The notes beneath the pieces are model-generated. The model saw nothing but the letters and a program-made list of their open reading frames with translations. It did not search any database and was not told the origin of the DNA. From [Flavobacterium] thermophilum (GTDB lineage: Bacteria > Bacillota > Bacilli > Bacillales > Anoxybacillaceae), in the NCBI GenBank assembly GCA_900450595.1, contig UGGS01000001.1:186001-250000 (forward strand): a stretch of 64,000 nt of DNA. Direction: 5' to 3'. Positions 1-10,136 of this stretch are shown piece by piece. The translations under genes were made by a program, and so were the position numbers. The number at the start of each line of letters is the position of its first letter. Positions within the stretch are counted from its first letter, which is position 1.

Positions 1-547
1 TGACCGGATCGTTCAGCTCGCCAGCAACCACTTTGTCGATGTAGGTTTCGGGTGATAATTCATTAGCGTAACGATGGTAGCCAGGCATCCGCCCGCCGCC
101 GAGCAGTCGGTCAAGGCCGAGATGGACGACAACTTCATACATCGACTGCATGAGCCACTTGCCGAGGCCGAGCTTCCGATACGGCGGGGAAACGCAAATG
201 TCGACGACATAAAGCGTGTTGCCATCCGGGCGGTGGTTGCGAATGTAGCCGCTGTCCGTGATTTCTTCCCACGTATGATCGACATGAGCCGGATCAAAAT
301 CGACGATGAGGCCGGTCATGGACCCAACGATGCGTCCGTCAACTTCAACACAAAGCGCTCCTTCCGGAAACAAGGTGATATGGTTGTTCAGCTGCTCCTC
401 ATTCCACCACAGCTCGGACGGGAACGGGGGCGGAAAGCTTTCTTGCTGCACGCGGATGAGATCAGCGAAGTCGTCTGTCGTATAGTTGCGGATGACCGCT
501 TCGCGCGGGGTGTTGCCGTCAAAGACGTATAAATGTTTATCGTACAT
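1..547 (-). CDS. GNAT family N-acetyltransferase (3' end outside window)
   Basis: The reverse strand reads open from an ATG at 547, preceded by a GGGGGA ribosome site, to the window edge (182 codons), so the C-terminus is missing. The acetyl-CoA binding signature is present: a hydrophobic strand (YVVDICVSP) followed by RKLGLGKWL, the R-x-x-G-x-G loop of GNAT enzymes. The stretch HTWEEITDSGYIRNH and the later GGRMPGYHRYA resemble the N-terminal GNAT domain of B. subtilis YhcX, which carries a nitrilase domain behind it. Whether that second domain follows here cannot be seen. Substrate unknown. Confidence 0.85.
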   Translation of the reverse strand, partial: MYDKHLYVFDGNTPREAVIRNYTTDDFADLIRVQQESFPPPFPSELWWNEEQLNNHITLFPEGALCVEVDGRIVGSMTGLIVDFDPAHVDHTWEEITDSGYIRNHRPDGNTLYVVDICVSPPYRKLGLGKWLMQSMYEVVVHLGLDRLLGGGRMPGYHRYANELSPETYIDKVVAGELNDPV

Positions 548-605
548 GCCGATCCCCCTTGCTTTTTTACCTTCATCATAACGGAAAACTCGAAAAAATG
601 GCAAG

Positions 606-642
606 AAAAGCCTCCGACAACTAACAGCGGCCGGAGGTTTTT
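606..642. terminator. Bidirectional intrinsic terminator
   Basis: CCTCCG (611-616) pairs with CGGAGG (632-637). There is a T run on both strands. The stem overlaps the last codons of the reverse-strand gene ending at 621. Confidence 0.7.
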
Positions 643-821
643 TGCTCGACATACTCGCTCACAAGCGCTTCGATTTGCTGTTCATCGGGCTTTTCGCCGC
701 AAAATGCAAACTCAATTTCCTCAATCAATTCACCGTCGCGATAAACGTGCAGCGCCCCTTTTTGCAGCAAGACGCTGTATTCGATCTCAAATCGATATCC
801 TTCGTGTTCGATGGCGCCCAA
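621..821 (-). CDS. Small conserved protein, YbxH-like (DUF5370-type)
   Basis: A 66-residue protein starting MGAIEHEGYRF. The pattern of a GAIE start, QKGALHVYRDGELIEEI and a C-terminal helix with DEQQIEALV matches my memory of the small Bacillus YbxH family (DUF5370), of unknown function. It has no signal peptide or membrane segment and no cysteine pair except a terminal Cys. Its stop codon lies inside the terminator stem, so it is probably monocistronic. Confidence 0.75.
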   Translation of the reverse strand: MGAIEHEGYRFEIEYSVLLQKGALHVYRDGELIEEIEFAFCGEKPDEQQIEALVSEYVEQKTSGRC

Positions 822-920
822 TTGTCATTCACCTTCCTCTCGTTTATTGTCTCATGTGCGTCGATTCGTTATGTATGAATTAAGAAGGTCCTCCTATAGA
901 CGGGGGCCGATCGTCCTTTG

Positions 921-926
921 TATAAT
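921..926 (+). promoter_or_regulatory. Probable -10 box of the chemoreceptor gene
   Basis: A perfect TATAAT lies 47 bases before the GTG start of the chemoreceptor. No good -35 box stands 17 bases upstream. A GCCGATCG string at 906-913 recalls a sigma-D -10 box but has no TAAA at the right distance. Confidence 0.4.
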
Positions 927-972
927 GAAAATTAGTGCGACAAAAAGAGGAAACAGAGGGGAGAAATAGAGA

Positions 973-2949
973 GTGTTCCGGACATTGCGCAGCAAATTGA
1001 TCGTCTTGATGGCTTTATTGTTAGTGATTTCATTGGCAGCAACACAACTCGTTGGGGTTGTGCAAATGCGGAAGATGGTGGATGCTGACGTGAAACAGCG
1101 GGCGCAGACGGCGCTTGATGGCCTGCTTGGCGATATTCGCGACAGTTTTCAAAGTGAGGAGAATAGCTTAGTGCAATTCAGTGAATCGCCGTTGGCTTTG
1201 CAAATGGTTCAAGATGAAAAAACGTGGCCGCAGCTTGAGAAACAGTTCCGCACGTTTTTGCGCCTGCATGAGAATGTGCAATTCATCTATATTGGCACGG
1301 AGCAGAAGAAAATGTACATATCGCCGATGACAGAGCTCCCGGATGGATACGATCCGACGAGCCGCCCGTGGTACAAGAAAGCGATGGAGCGTCCCGATGA
1401 AGTCGTGTGGACCGAACCGTACGTCGATGCCATTACCGGTAAGAACGTTGTAACATTGGCCAAGGCGGTGAGCGAAAACGGCCGCATTGTTGCGGTCATT
1501 GGGATCGACATGACGCTCGATGCGGTGACGAGAATCGTCAATGCGAGCGACGTTGGCTATCACGGATACCCCGTGCTGTTTGATGCGAAAGGGACGGCGG
1601 TCGTCCATCCGCAATACAAAGGAAAAAATATGGCGAAAAATGCGACGGTCCGCTACATGCTCGAGCATGAAAAAGGAATGCACGAATATGAGCAAGACGG
1701 CGAACGGCGGGTGATTTACTTCACTACGATTCCAGAGCTTGGCTGGAAAGTCGGCGCCGTCTATAAAGAAAAAGACTTATCGGCGATGAGCCGCTCGCTC
1801 GGAGCAACCATGCTTGTCATTACGGTGATTGCGTTCATCATCGCTTTGGTCGTCGTTTATTTCTTGGCGCGCTCGATCACAAGGCCGATTGTGGCGCTGC
1901 AAGAGCAAGTCGAAAAGGCAGCGGGTGGTGATTTGACCGTGCAAGTGCGCACCGTTGGCAAAGATGAAATCGGCCGCCTCGCTCGCCATTTTAACGAGAT
2001 GATCGATCATATGCGCGCGCTGATCGGCGAAGTGAACCGATCGGTCAACGAGCTGGCCGCCTCGGCTGATCATTTAAGCGCCGTCTCAGAGGAAACGATG
2101 GCGACAAGCGAACAAGTGGCAAAAGCGATCGGCGAAATCGCCAAAGGAACGACCGATCAAGCAGGAAGCCTTGATACGATCAATGAGCGGACGACGGCGC
2201 TGTCGCAGCAAATCGAAGCGGTCACGAATGCGACGGCTGGCATGGAGTCGCTGTCCGATGAAACGAAAACCGCGAGCTACGACGGCTTGGAGCATTTAAA
2301 CATTTTGCAGAAAAAATCGGAGGAAGCGAAAAATGAACTCGAGTCTGTAGAAAATGTCATTAGCGACCTTGTGAAAAAGATGGATGAAATTGACGGTGTC
2401 ATTCAAACGATCACGGCCATTTCCGGACAGACGAATTTGCTGGCGTTAAACGCCAGCATCGAGGCGGCGCGCGCCGGCGAGCATGGGAAAGGGTTTGCCG
2501 TTGTCGCGGACGAAGTGCGGAAGCTGGCGGAACAATCGGCGAAAGCGACGGAAATGATCCGCGCGACGATCGCCGCCATCCAGCAGCAGGCCGGACTGGC
2601 GATCGAGGTGGTCGGCCGCTCCAAGCAGGCGTACGACGAACAGCGGGAAGCGGTGCACACGACCGGCGATTCGTTTGTCAAAATCACCGGCATGATGGAG
2701 CAAGTGGCTGATGCGCTTGCTGGGATTATGGAGGAAGCAAAGCGGATGAACGCGAGCAAAGACGATGTCGTCGGAGCGATGCAAAACATCGCCGCCATCG
2801 CCCAACAAGCAGCGGCAGCGGCGGAAGAAGTGGCTGCTTCGGCTGATGATCAGTTGCAGGCGCTTTCGACGGTGACCGAATCGGCGGAGGCGTTAAGCGA
2901 AATGAGCCGGCAGTTGAAACAACTGGTTGAGAAGTTTAAGATTTCATAA
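973..2949 (+). CDS. Methyl-accepting chemotaxis protein with extracellular Cache domain
   Basis: A 658-residue transmembrane chemoreceptor that passes ligand signals to CheA/CheW. It starts at GTG 973 behind an AGAGGGGA site. Order: membrane segment 1 (about residues 9-30), extracellular dCache-type sensor (about 35-275, with [10 protein letters not shown] and a VIGIDMTLD strand typical of the fold), membrane segment 2 (about 276-300), HAMP (about 297-350), and a long methyl-accepting coiled coil. The conserved hairpin tip [20 protein letters not shown] lies near residue 485. The C-terminus KFKIS has no CheR-docking pentapeptide. The ligand is unknown; Cache domains commonly bind amino or organic acids. 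Monocistronic, closed by a terminator. Confidence 0.95.
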   Translation: MFRTLRSKLIVLMALLLVISLAATQLVGVVQMRKMVDADVKQRAQTALDGLLGDIRDSFQSEENSLVQFSESPLALQMVQDEKTWPQLEKQFRTFLRLHENVQFIYIGTEQKKMYISPMTELPDGYDPTSRPWYKKAMERPDEVVWTEPYVDAITGKNVVTLAKAVSENGRIVAVIGIDMTLDAVTRIVNASDVGYHGYPVLFDAKGTAVVHPQYKGKNMAKNATVRYMLEHEKGMHEYEQDGERRVIYFTTIPELGWKVGAVYKEKDLSAMSRSLGATMLVITVIAFIIALVVVYFLARSITRPIVALQEQVEKAAGGDLTVQVRTVGKDEIGRLARHFNEMIDHMRALIGEVNRSVNELAASADHLSAVSEETMATSEQVAKAIGEIAKGTTDQAGSLDTINERTTALSQQIEAVTNATAGMESLSDETKTASYDGLEHLNILQKKSEEAKNELESVENVISDLVKKMDEIDGVIQTITAISGQTNLLALNASIEAARAGEHGKGFAVVADEVRKLAEQSAKATEMIRATIAAIQQQAGLAIEVVGRSKQAYDEQREAVHTTGDSFVKITGMMEQVADALAGIMEEAKRMNASKDDVVGAMQNIAAIAQQAAAAAEEVAASADDQLQALSTVTESAEALSEMSRQLKQLVEKFKIS

Positions 2950-2957
2950 AAAATGGA

Positions 2958-2989
2958 AGGCGTCCTAGCGGCAACGGGGCGCCTTTTTT
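2958..2989 (+). terminator. Intrinsic terminator of the chemoreceptor gene
   Basis: AGGCGTCCT (2958-2966) pairs with GGGGCGCCT (2976-2984), allowing G-T pairs. A run of T follows. Confidence 0.85.
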
Positions 2990-2990
2990 A

Positions 2991-3360
2991 TCATCTCCAG
3001 CCGAGAAGGCTCCCATTTCCGCGTGCGTAAGTGGGGGATGAAGCATCAAGGATGTTCCCTAACGCCGCCCAAAAAAAGAAGGATTTCGCTTGCTGTCTTC
3101 GTAAGACAACGGAACCGTGGGACACACGAGGATGGCTTGGCTGGCAAGCCTGTCGTGGAGCGGTTGTTCCAAAGAATCTCCCACCGCTAAACGTTTGCGC
3201 AGGCAAGAGGCGTTCAATCATTTTCGAATAGGAGACTTTCACTTTCGCTTTGTACAGGGTGCAGTCCAAAATAAGCGGGAGATGAATGTCGGTCGGCGTT
3301 TGCTTAAAATCGCGAATGTTCCGCCGCCGTGCAGTCACGATCTTTTTTCTATTCATACAA
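2991..3360. other. Non-coding stretch, possible decayed insertion-sequence remnant
   Basis: About 370 bases between the chemoreceptor terminator and the odhA promoter hold no convincing gene. The stretch has several imperfect hairpins, for example TCCCATTT near 3011 with TAAGTGGGGGA, and a string ending AATCTCCCACCGCTAAACG near 3195 that recalls the structured ends of IS200/IS605-type elements. Short open frames on both strands (3031-3231 plus, 2991-3356 minus) have no ribosome sites or recognisable motifs. Remnant status is inference only. Confidence 0.25.
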
Positions 3361-3415
3361 TGATAATAAGTGAAATTTTTTCAGCTTCTTCGTCGATTTT
3401 AGTGAGCGATAGTGC

Positions 3416-3441
3416 TAAAATAAACAGTGAAAACGTTTATA
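3416..3441 (+). promoter_or_regulatory. odhAB promoter -10 and candidate CcpA (cre) site
   Basis: TAAAAT (3416-3421) is a plausible -10 box with a weak -35 near 3392. Directly downstream, TGAAAACGTTTATA (3428-3441) fits the cre consensus TGWNANCGNTNWCA with one mismatch. Its position over the start of transcription would suit repression by CcpA-HPr-Ser-P during growth on sugar. Confidence 0.5.
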
Positions 3442-3549
3442 CTGTTATTTTGCTGTACGTTTGGGGATACTGGCAGCTAAATGAGGACTTTCATGCATAG
3501 CTGTTGCCCAGCCCGAACGATGCGAAAACAAGGTGGAGGTTTTTTCACG

Positions 3550-6402
3550 ATGGCAAAACAGACGAACTACGCTCAACCGTGGAGCCAGTTTTACGGGCCG
3601 AACCTCGGTTATGTCATCGACATGTATGAACAGTATCTCGATGACCCGGACAGTGTCGACCCGGAACTGAAACGATTATTCGAACAGTGGGGGGCGCCGG
3701 TCTTGGAAGAACCGGTTTCTCCTGCGGATGACGAAACAGCCAAAACGCATCAAACGTTCCGGCTGCCGGAGACGCCGACGATTTTCAGCAAGCTTGTCGC
3801 TGCCGTCAAGCTGGCGGACAGCATTCGCCATTATGGCCATCTGGCTGCCGACACGAATCCGCTTGTCAAAAAGGAGAAAAAGCTGCGCCGTCTCGAGCTT
3901 GACGAATACGATTTAACGGAAGAGGATTTAAAGCGCATTCCGGTCGCGTTTCTTTGTCCCCACGCTCCGGCGCATGTCAAAAACGGCTGGGACGCCATCT
4001 TGCATTTGCGCAAAATTTACACGGACAAAATCGCGTTTGAATTCTCGCAAGTACATAATCTAGAAGAAAGGAACTGGCTCATCCAGCAAATTGAGTCCGG
4101 AGCGTACTATCCGAGCCTGGCGAACAAAGAGCGGGTCGCTTTGTTGCGCCGCCTGACGGAAGTGGAAGGGTTTGAAAAGTTCATCCACCGGACGTATGTC
4201 GGGCAAAAGCGGTTTTCGATTGAGGGGCTTGACGCCATGGTGCCGCTTTTGGATGAGCTTGTCAGGCAGGCGATCGAACATGAAATCGATGCCGTCAACA
4301 TCGGCATGGCGCACCGCGGCCGGCTGAATGTGCTTGCCCATGTGCTCGGCAAGCCGTACGAAATGATTTTCGCCGAGTTTCAGCATGCAGAGAGCAAAAA
4401 CTTTATTCCATCTGAAGGAGCGGTGGCCATCACCTACGGCTGGACGGGCGACGTGAAATACCATTTGGGGGCGGCGCGCCGTCTGCGCAATCAAAGCGCG
4501 CATACGATGCGGATTACGCTCGCCAACAACCCGAGCCACCTTGAAGTGGTCAACCCGGTTGTGCTTGGCTACACGCGCGCCGCGCAAGAAGATCGGACAA
4601 AACCAGGCGTGCCGGTGCAAAATACTGATGCGTCGTTTGCCATCTTGATTCACGGCGATGCCGCGTTCCCGGGACAAGGGATCGTCGCGGAAACGCTCAA
4701 CTTAAGCCAGCTGCGCGGTTATACGACCGGCGGGACGATCCATATCATCGCCAACAACATGATTGGCTTTACGACGGAAAGCTACGATTCACGCTCGACG
4801 ACGTATGCTTCCGATATGGCGAAAGGGTTTGAGGTGCCGATTGTGCACGTCAATGCCGATGATCCGGAGGCTTGTTTGGCGGCCGCATGCTTGGCGTTTG
4901 CCTACCGCCAGCGGTTTAAAAAAGACTTTGTCATTGACCTAATCGGTTACCGCCGTTTCGGTCATAATGAAATGGATGAACCGATGGCGACGAATCCGAC
5001 GATGTACGCGATCATCAACCAACATCCGACTGTGCGCAAGCTGTATGCGCAAAAATTGATGGAAAAAGGGATCATCACCGAGCGGGAAGTCGACGAAATG
5101 GAGCAAGAGGTGGCGGAACGGCTGAAAATCGCCTACGAGCGGGTGCCGAAAAACGAAGACGAGCTTGATTTCATCATGGATCCGCCCAAACCGGTCGTCG
5201 ATCGGCTACCGGAAGTGAAAACAAGCGTGGCGAAAGACGTGCTCCATCGGGTGAACGAAGAATTGTTGCAGTTTCCGGACGGATTCAACGTCTTTAACAA
5301 GCTTGAGCGCATTTTAAAACGGCGAAGCGGCGTGTTTGCGCAAAACGGTAAAGTCGATTGGGCGCACGCGGAAATTTTGGCGTTCGCCACGATTTTGCAA
5401 GACGGGGTGCCGATCCGCTTGACCGGGCAAGATTCGCAGCGCGGCACGTTCGCGCAGCGCCATTTAGTGCTGCATGACGTCAAAACCGGCAAAGAGTATG
5501 TGCCGCTTCACCATATCAGCGGCGCCAAAGCGTCATTTGTCGTGTACAACAGCCCGCTGACGGAAGCCGCCGTGCTCGGCTATGAATACGGATACAACGT
5601 GTACGCGCCGGAGACGCTCGTGCTGTGGGAAGCGCAATTTGGCGACTTCGCCAACATGGCGCAAGTAATGTTTGATCAATTCATTTCATCCGGCCGGGCG
5701 AAATGGGGGCAAAAATCCGGGCTTGTCATGCTCTTGCCGCACGGCTACGAAGGGCAGGGCCCGGAACATTCAAGCGGCCGCGTCGAGCGCTTTTTGCAGC
5801 TGGCGGCGGAAAACAACTGGACGGTCGCCAACTTATCGACGGCCGCGCAATATTTCCATATTTTGCGGCGGCAGGCGGCGCTGTTGACAAGAGAAGAAGT
5901 GCGTCCGCTCATCATTATGACGCCGAAAAGTTTGCTCCGCCATCCGCTGGCGGCATCGGATGCGGAAGCGTTCGTTGACGGTGCGTTCTCGCCGGTGCTG
6001 GAACAGCCGGGATTGGGCGCTGACGCTGGCAAAGTGGAACGCATCGTGTTTGGCACCGGCAAATTGATGATCGATTTAGCCGAACAGATCGGCAAAACCG
6101 AAGGGCTCGATTGGCTGCACGTCGTGCGCATTGAAGAGCTGTACCCATTCCCGGAAGAAGCAGTGAGAGACATCATCGCCCGCTATCCGAACGTCAAAGA
6201 GCTCGTCTGGGTGCAGGAAGAACCGAAAAACATGGGCGCGTGGACGTATATGGAGCCGCACCTGCGTGCCGTTGCCCCAGACGGTGTCGATGTCATCTAT
6301 ATCGGGCGGCGCCGGCGGGCGAGCCCGGCGGAAGGCGATCCGGTCGTCCACCGAAAAGAGCAGGAGCGCATCATCCGCTGTGCATTGACGAAGCATGAAT
6401 GA
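3550..6402 (+). CDS. odhA: 2-oxoglutarate dehydrogenase E1 component
   Basis: A 950-residue thiamine-diphosphate E1 (OdhA/SucA, close to the 944 of B. subtilis). It decarboxylates 2-oxoglutarate and passes the succinyl group to the lipoyl arm of OdhB in the TCA cycle. ATG 3550 is chosen over an in-frame ATG at 3481 because AAGGTGGAGG lies 8 bases before it and the protein then starts [11 protein letters not shown] like its relatives. Signatures: [26 protein letters not shown], the NNMIGFTT segment of the cofactor site, and the late [13 protein letters not shown] loop. The stop lies 31 bases before the odhB start. Confidence 0.98.
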   Translation: MAKQTNYAQPWSQFYGPNLGYVIDMYEQYLDDPDSVDPELKRLFEQWGAPVLEEPVSPADDETAKTHQTFRLPETPTIFSKLVAAVKLADSIRHYGHLAADTNPLVKKEKKLRRLELDEYDLTEEDLKRIPVAFLCPHAPAHVKNGWDAILHLRKIYTDKIAFEFSQVHNLEERNWLIQQIESGAYYPSLANKERVALLRRLTEVEGFEKFIHRTYVGQKRFSIEGLDAMVPLLDELVRQAIEHEIDAVNIGMAHRGRLNVLAHVLGKPYEMIFAEFQHAESKNFIPSEGAVAITYGWTGDVKYHLGAARRLRNQSAHTMRITLANNPSHLEVVNPVVLGYTRAAQEDRTKPGVPVQNTDASFAILIHGDAAFPGQGIVAETLNLSQLRGYTTGGTIHIIANNMIGFTTESYDSRSTTYASDMAKGFEVPIVHVNADDPEACLAAACLAFAYRQRFKKDFVIDLIGYRRFGHNEMDEPMATNPTMYAIINQHPTVRKLYAQKLMEKGIITEREVDEMEQEVAERLKIAYERVPKNEDELDFIMDPPKPVVDRLPEVKTSVAKDVLHRVNEELLQFPDGFNVFNKLERILKRRSGVFAQNGKVDWAHAEILAFATILQDGVPIRLTGQDSQRGTFAQRHLVLHDVKTGKEYVPLHHISGAKASFVVYNSPLTEAAVLGYEYGYNVYAPETLVLWEAQFGDFANMAQVMFDQFISSGRAKWGQKSGLVMLLPHGYEGQGPEHSSGRVERFLQLAAENNWTVANLSTAAQYFHILRRQAALLTREEVRPLIIMTPKSLLRHPLAASDAEAFVDGAFSPVLEQPGLGADAGKVERIVFGTGKLMIDLAEQIGKTEGLDWLHVVRIEELYPFPEEAVRDIIARYPNVKELVWVQEEPKNMGAWTYMEPHLRAVAPDGVDVIYIGRRRRASPAEGDPVVHRKEQERIIRCALTKHE

Positions 6403-6433
6403 TGACTACGGAACATTTGAGGAGGGCATCAAC

Positions 6434-7702
6434 GTGGCTGAGATCAAAGTCCCAGAGTTAGCAGAATCCATCACGGAGGGAACGATCGCCCAATGGCTGA
6501 AAAAACCGGGCGACTACGTGGAAAAAGGAGAATCGATTTGCGAGCTGGAAACGGATAAAGTGAACGTGGAAATTATGGCGGAAGAGTCGGGCGTTTTGCA
6601 ACAGCTGCTTGCCAATGAAGGCGATACGGTTGCGGTCGGTCAAGCGATCGCCATTATCGGAGAAGGAGCGGCGTCGGCACCGCCTGCACCAGAGAAGGCG
6701 CCGCAGCTGGCCGAGGAACCAAAACCGGCTGTGCCGGTCGACCGTGCTGAGCAGCCAGCGCCGCAGCCGGTTGCGGTTGCCCAAGCGCCAGGCCAACGAC
6801 CGATTGCTTCGCCGGCTGCTCGGAAAATGGCGCGTGAAAAAGGGATCGACTTGACGCAAGTGCCGACCGTTGATCCGCTTGGACGCGTGCGCAAACAAGA
6901 CGTCGCCTCGTTTGCCGTCCAGCCGGCCGCCGCTCCGCAGCCGGCGCCGCAAGCCGCGCCGACGTCGACGCCGGCCGCCGTTCCAACCGCTGAGGCCGGC
7001 AAGCCGGTCATCCGCGAAAAAATGTCGCGCCGTCGGCAAACGATCGCCAAACGGCTGCTGGAAGTGACGCAAACGACCGCGATGTTGACGACATTTAACG
7101 AAATTGACATGTCGGCGGTCATCGATTTGCGCAAGCGGAAAAAAGATAAATTTTTCGAAGAGCATGACGTCCGCCTTGGCTTTATGTCGTTTTTCGTCAA
7201 AGCGGCTGTCGCGGCGCTGAAAAAATATCCGTACGTCAACGCGGAGATCCAAGGCGATGAGATTTTGCTGAAAAAATATTACGATATCGGCGTTGCCGTA
7301 TCGACGGATGAAGGGCTTGTCGTTCCGGTTGTGCGCGACTGCGACCGGAAAAACTTCGCCGAAATTGAGCGCGACATTGCCGAATTGGCGGCGAAAGCAC
7401 GCAGCAATAAGTTGTCGCTTGCCGATTTGCAAGGCGGCACGTTTACGATCACAAACGGCGGCGTCTTCGGCTCGCTTCTGTCGACTCCGCTTCTCAACGG
7501 CCCGCAAGTCGGCATTTTAGGGATGCATTCGATCAAACTGCGCCCGGTCGCCATCGACGAAGAGCGGATCGAAAACCGGCCGATGATGTACGTTGCTTTG
7601 TCGTACGACCACCGCATCATCGATGGCAAAGAGGCCGTCGGGTTCTTGAAAACGGTGAAAGACTTGATCGAAAATCCGGAAGACTTATTGTTGGAAAGCT
7701 AA
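6434..7702 (+). CDS. odhB: Dihydrolipoyllysine succinyltransferase (E2 of 2-oxoglutarate dehydrogenase)
   Basis: A 422-residue E2 core enzyme that moves the succinyl group to CoA. GTG 6434 is chosen: it follows GAGGAGGG and gives [12 protein letters not shown], while an upstream in-frame ATG at 6395 overlaps odhA. Domains: lipoyl domain (1-80, lipoylated Lys42 in ETDKVNVE), Pro/Ala-rich linker, peripheral-subunit-binding domain (about 118-155, [16 protein letters not shown]), second Ala/Pro linker, and catalytic acyltransferase core (about 195-422) with the active-site motif SYDHRIIDG. Its E3 partner is probably PdhD at 39715, since no lpd gene follows. Confidence 0.97.
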   Translation: MAEIKVPELAESITEGTIAQWLKKPGDYVEKGESICELETDKVNVEIMAEESGVLQQLLANEGDTVAVGQAIAIIGEGAASAPPAPEKAPQLAEEPKPAVPVDRAEQPAPQPVAVAQAPGQRPIASPAARKMAREKGIDLTQVPTVDPLGRVRKQDVASFAVQPAAAPQPAPQAAPTSTPAAVPTAEAGKPVIREKMSRRRQTIAKRLLEVTQTTAMLTTFNEIDMSAVIDLRKRKKDKFFEEHDVRLGFMSFFVKAAVAALKKYPYVNAEIQGDEILLKKYYDIGVAVSTDEGLVVPVVRDCDRKNFAEIERDIAELAAKARSNKLSLADLQGGTFTITNGGVFGSLLSTPLLNGPQVGILGMHSIKLRPVAIDEERIENRPMMYVALSYDHRIIDGKEAVGFLKTVKDLIENPEDLLLES

Positions 7703-7718
7703 CCAAGGCAGGAACGGG

Positions 7719-7752
7719 GGGTGTCCCAAAAGGATCGGGACACCCTCTTTCG
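7719..7752 (+). terminator. Terminator of odhAB
   Basis: GGGTGTCCC (7719-7727) pairs with GGGACACCC (7737-7745), followed by TCTTT. The same GGGTGTCC stem occurs in the terminator at 31946. Confidence 0.85.
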
Positions 7753-7959
7753 TTTCTATATATACACCGACCGCTTCTTCCGCACTATATTTTGTGTCTA
7801 TACTGAAGACAGACAGCCTTTTGGGTCAGCCCCTTTTTTGGAAAAGAACAAAAAGAAAAGTGCAGTCACCTGTTTTTGAAGGAAAGCGCAATTCGGAACC
7901 GAAAAGGCATGATTGCGCGATGCGGTGGTACACTACAAGCAAAAAGGAGGGAACCATTG

Positions 7960-8181
7960 ATGCCGGAACGCGGACGAAACGACTATCCACATTCCTTTCA
8001 CCGTGACGGCGCCCGCGAAAGCATCATCAACGATGCAACTGCCGACGGCGCCAAGGCAATCGGTGTACGGATTGACGCCGATCCGATGCGGGCGGCCAAC
8101 CCCGACCCGTTTCACGTCGACTCCCTTGCTGTCGAGGAAGGAATGAAGCGGTTTCGCTCTCTCATGGAAGGAAAAAAGTGA
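7960..8181 (+). CDS. Small hypothetical protein
   Basis: A 73-residue hydrophilic protein starting MPERGRNDYPHSFHRDG, not recognised. ATG 7960 stands 9 bases after a strong AAGGAGG. It has no membrane segment or cysteine. The stop codon is embedded in the terminator stem, which is typical of small monocistronic genes. Charged termini and a central ATADGAKAIGVRIDADP segment suggest a small soluble protein. Confidence 0.7.
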   Translation: MPERGRNDYPHSFHRDGARESIINDATADGAKAIGVRIDADPMRAANPDPFHVDSLAVEEGMKRFRSLMEGKK

Positions 8182-8204
8182 TCCGCCCAGCGGATCACTT
8201 TTTT
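8178..8204 (+). terminator. Intrinsic terminator
   Basis: GTGATCCG (8178-8185) pairs with CGGATCAC (8191-8198), then six T. It includes the stop codon of the gene before it. Confidence 0.9.
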
Positions 8205-8282
8205 CGCTGATCGAAAGAAGGAAAATGACGAATGAGCGCGAATATGGTTACGTAACACCATTCTTTTGTTGGAGGGATGACG

Positions 8283-9068
8283 ATGGAACTTGGATTGGCG
8301 GGAAAAACGGCGCTGGTCGCCGCCTCAAGCCAAGGGCTCGGCAAAGCGGTCGCCCGGGCGCTTGTGCTCGAAGGAGCAAACGTGATGATTACGAGCCGAA
8401 ACGAAGAAAAGTTGCACGAAGTGGCGGAAGAATTGAACAGTTTACATAAGGGACGCGTCGCTTATACGCGCACAGATGTCACCAACGCCGACGACATTCG
8501 CCAGCTTGTCGCCAAAACGGTCGAGACGTTTGGGACGATCGATTTGCTCGTCAACAACGCCGGCGGCCCTCCGGCGGGAACGTTTGAAACGGTGAGCGAC
8601 GAAGACTGGCAATATGCGTTTGAGCTCAATTTATTGAGCTACATTCGGCTGATTCGTGAAGCGCTGCCATATTTAAAGAAAAACGGCGGCAAAATTGTCA
8701 ACATCGCTTCGTCATCGATCAAAGAACCGATTCCGGGCTTGATTTTGTCGAACACGTTTCGCACCGGGATTGTCGGGCTGACGAAAACGTTGGCGACGGA
8801 ATTCGCGCGGGACAACATTTTGATCAACACCGTCGCTCCCGGGCGGATTGCGACAGAACGCGTCGCCTTTTTAGATAAGGTGAACGCCGAAAAGCTTGGC
8901 ATTACAAAAGAGGAAATGGAAGCGCGCATGAAAAGCGCCATTCCGCTCGGCCGCTACGGGACGCCGGAAGAATTTGCGAACGTCGTCGTCTTTCTATTGT
9001 CCGAAGCGAACTCGTACGTCACCGGACAAGCGTTGATCGTCGACGGCGGCATGGTCAAAGCGATTTAA
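8283..9068 (+). CDS. SDR-like oxidoreductase with non-canonical active site
   Basis: A 261-residue Rossmann protein of the short-chain dehydrogenase fold. ATG 8283 is preferred to ATG 8277 because GGAGG at 8271 needs the longer spacing. The cofactor loop reads ASSQGLG instead of TGxxxGxG. At the usual YxxxK site the alignment gives SNTFR before TGIVGLTK, so both the catalytic Tyr and Lys are replaced. NNAGG and the C-terminal VDGGMVKAI are kept. This fits the BKR-like SDR subgroup described as lacking a perfect tetrad. Substrate unknown. It is probably co-transcribed with the dehydrogenase at 9167. Confidence 0.85.
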   Translation: MELGLAGKTALVAASSQGLGKAVARALVLEGANVMITSRNEEKLHEVAEELNSLHKGRVAYTRTDVTNADDIRQLVAKTVETFGTIDLLVNNAGGPPAGTFETVSDEDWQYAFELNLLSYIRLIREALPYLKKNGGKIVNIASSSIKEPIPGLILSNTFRTGIVGLTKTLATEFARDNILINTVAPGRIATERVAFLDKVNAEKLGITKEEMEARMKSAIPLGRYGTPEEFANVVVFLLSEANSYVTGQALIVDGGMVKAI

Positions 9069-9166
9069 CGATTTTCGAAAGAAGCCTCCGCTGCTAAGCG
9101 AAGCGCAGGTGGTGGGCAGATCGCTGGGCGCTTGCGGCCAAACGGACAAGAAGGGAGAGGACAGCG

Positions 9167-10033
9167 TTGAAAACGATCGGGTTTATCGGCCTTGGCGTCA
9201 TGGGAAAAAGCATGGCGCGCCATTTGCTGAAGGCGGGCTATCCGCTTCTCGTCTATACACGCACAAAAGAAAAGGCGGAAGACTTGCTTCAGGAAGGGGC
9301 GGTTTGGAAGGAAACGGTCGCTGATTTGGCGCGGGAGGCGGATGTCGTCATCACGATGGTCGGCTATCCTCACGATGTCGAGCAAGTGTATTTCGGCGAA
9401 GGCGGCATTTTGGAGAATGCGCGGCCGGGAACGTATGTCATCGATATGACGACGTCAACGCCGACGCTTGCAAAGTCCATTTATGAAGCAGCCAAGCAAA
9501 AAGGGATTCACGCGTTGGACGCCCCGGTGTCCGGCGGTGACATCGGCGCGCGCGAAGGAACGTTGACGATTATGGTCGGCGGTGATGAGGACGTCTTTTT
9601 GGCGTGCAAGCCGATTCTCGAGCGGCTTGGCACGAACATCGTGCGGCAAGGAGGAGCTGGAGCCGGCCAGCATACGAAAATGTGCAACCAAATTGCCATC
9701 GCCACCAATATGATCGGCGTTTGCGAGGCCATGGCGTATGCGAAGCGGGCTGGTCTTGATCCATTCAAAGTGTTGGAAAGCATCGCCAAAGGGGCGGCGG
9801 GCAGCTGGTCGCTGAGCAACTTGGCGCCGCGCATGTTGTCAGGCGATTTTGCTCCGGGGTTTTACATCAAGCATTTCATTAAAGATATGAAAATTGCGCT
9901 TGAAGAAGCAGAGCGCATGAACTTGCCGCTGCCAGGACTGGCGCTCGCCAAACAAATGTATGAGGAGCTGGCGCAAGCCGGTGAGGAAAACAGCGGCACG
10001 CAAGCATTGTACAAACGCTATATCAGACAGTGA
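9167..10033 (+). CDS. 3-hydroxyisobutyrate dehydrogenase family (YkwC-like beta-hydroxyacid dehydrogenase)
   Basis: A 288-residue NAD(P)-dependent beta-hydroxyacid dehydrogenase. It starts at TTG 9167, 6 bases after GGGAGAGG. Motifs: GFIGLGVMGKSMA dinucleotide fold at residues 4-16, substrate site DAPVSGGDIGAREGTL (about 119-134), and the catalytic Lys in GAGQHTKMCNQ (about 168-178). Length and motifs fit the family that includes 3-hydroxyisobutyrate and tartronate semialdehyde reductases. Valine catabolism would match the acyl-CoA genes downstream, but the substrate is not proven. Confidence 0.9.
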   Translation: MKTIGFIGLGVMGKSMARHLLKAGYPLLVYTRTKEKAEDLLQEGAVWKETVADLAREADVVITMVGYPHDVEQVYFGEGGILENARPGTYVIDMTTSTPTLAKSIYEAAKQKGIHALDAPVSGGDIGAREGTLTIMVGGDEDVFLACKPILERLGTNIVRQGGAGAGQHTKMCNQIAIATNMIGVCEAMAYAKRAGLDPFKVLESIAKGAAGSWSLSNLAPRMLSGDFAPGFYIKHFIKDMKIALEEAERMNLPLPGLALAKQMYEELAQAGEENSGTQALYKRYIRQ

Positions 10034-10092
10034 CATGGGGGGCGGATTCGTCCTCTCTTTTTTTGAATGTGAGATATATTTATCAAAAAATA

Positions 10093-10121
10093 TTGAATAT
10101 TTCTTCTGGTCGAGGTATAGT
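10093..10121 (+). promoter_or_regulatory. Sigma-A promoter of the acyl-CoA operon
   Basis: TTGAAT (10093-10098), a 17-base spacer, and TATAGT (10116-10121). Transcription should start near 10128, just before the operator. Confidence 0.75.
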
Positions 10122-10136
10122 AGAAATAAAGGGCAC

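Noticed and set aside
906..913. Sigma-D promoter for the chemoreceptor (GCCGATCG)
   Set aside because: No TAAA lies 13-16 bases upstream, so the match to the -10 part alone is weak.
6458..7507. A 349-codon open frame on the reverse strand inside odhB
   Set aside because: It lies opposite a certain gene, is made of Arg-rich low-complexity translation, and has no ribosome site. It is a shadow of GC-rich codon use. Similar long frames opposite odhA, pdhC, the APH-like gene and the ligase were dropped for the same reason.
8247..8256. GTTACGTAAC palindrome before the SDR at 8283
   Set aside because: A 10-bp palindrome is expected by chance in 64 kb, and no promoter is evident beside it.
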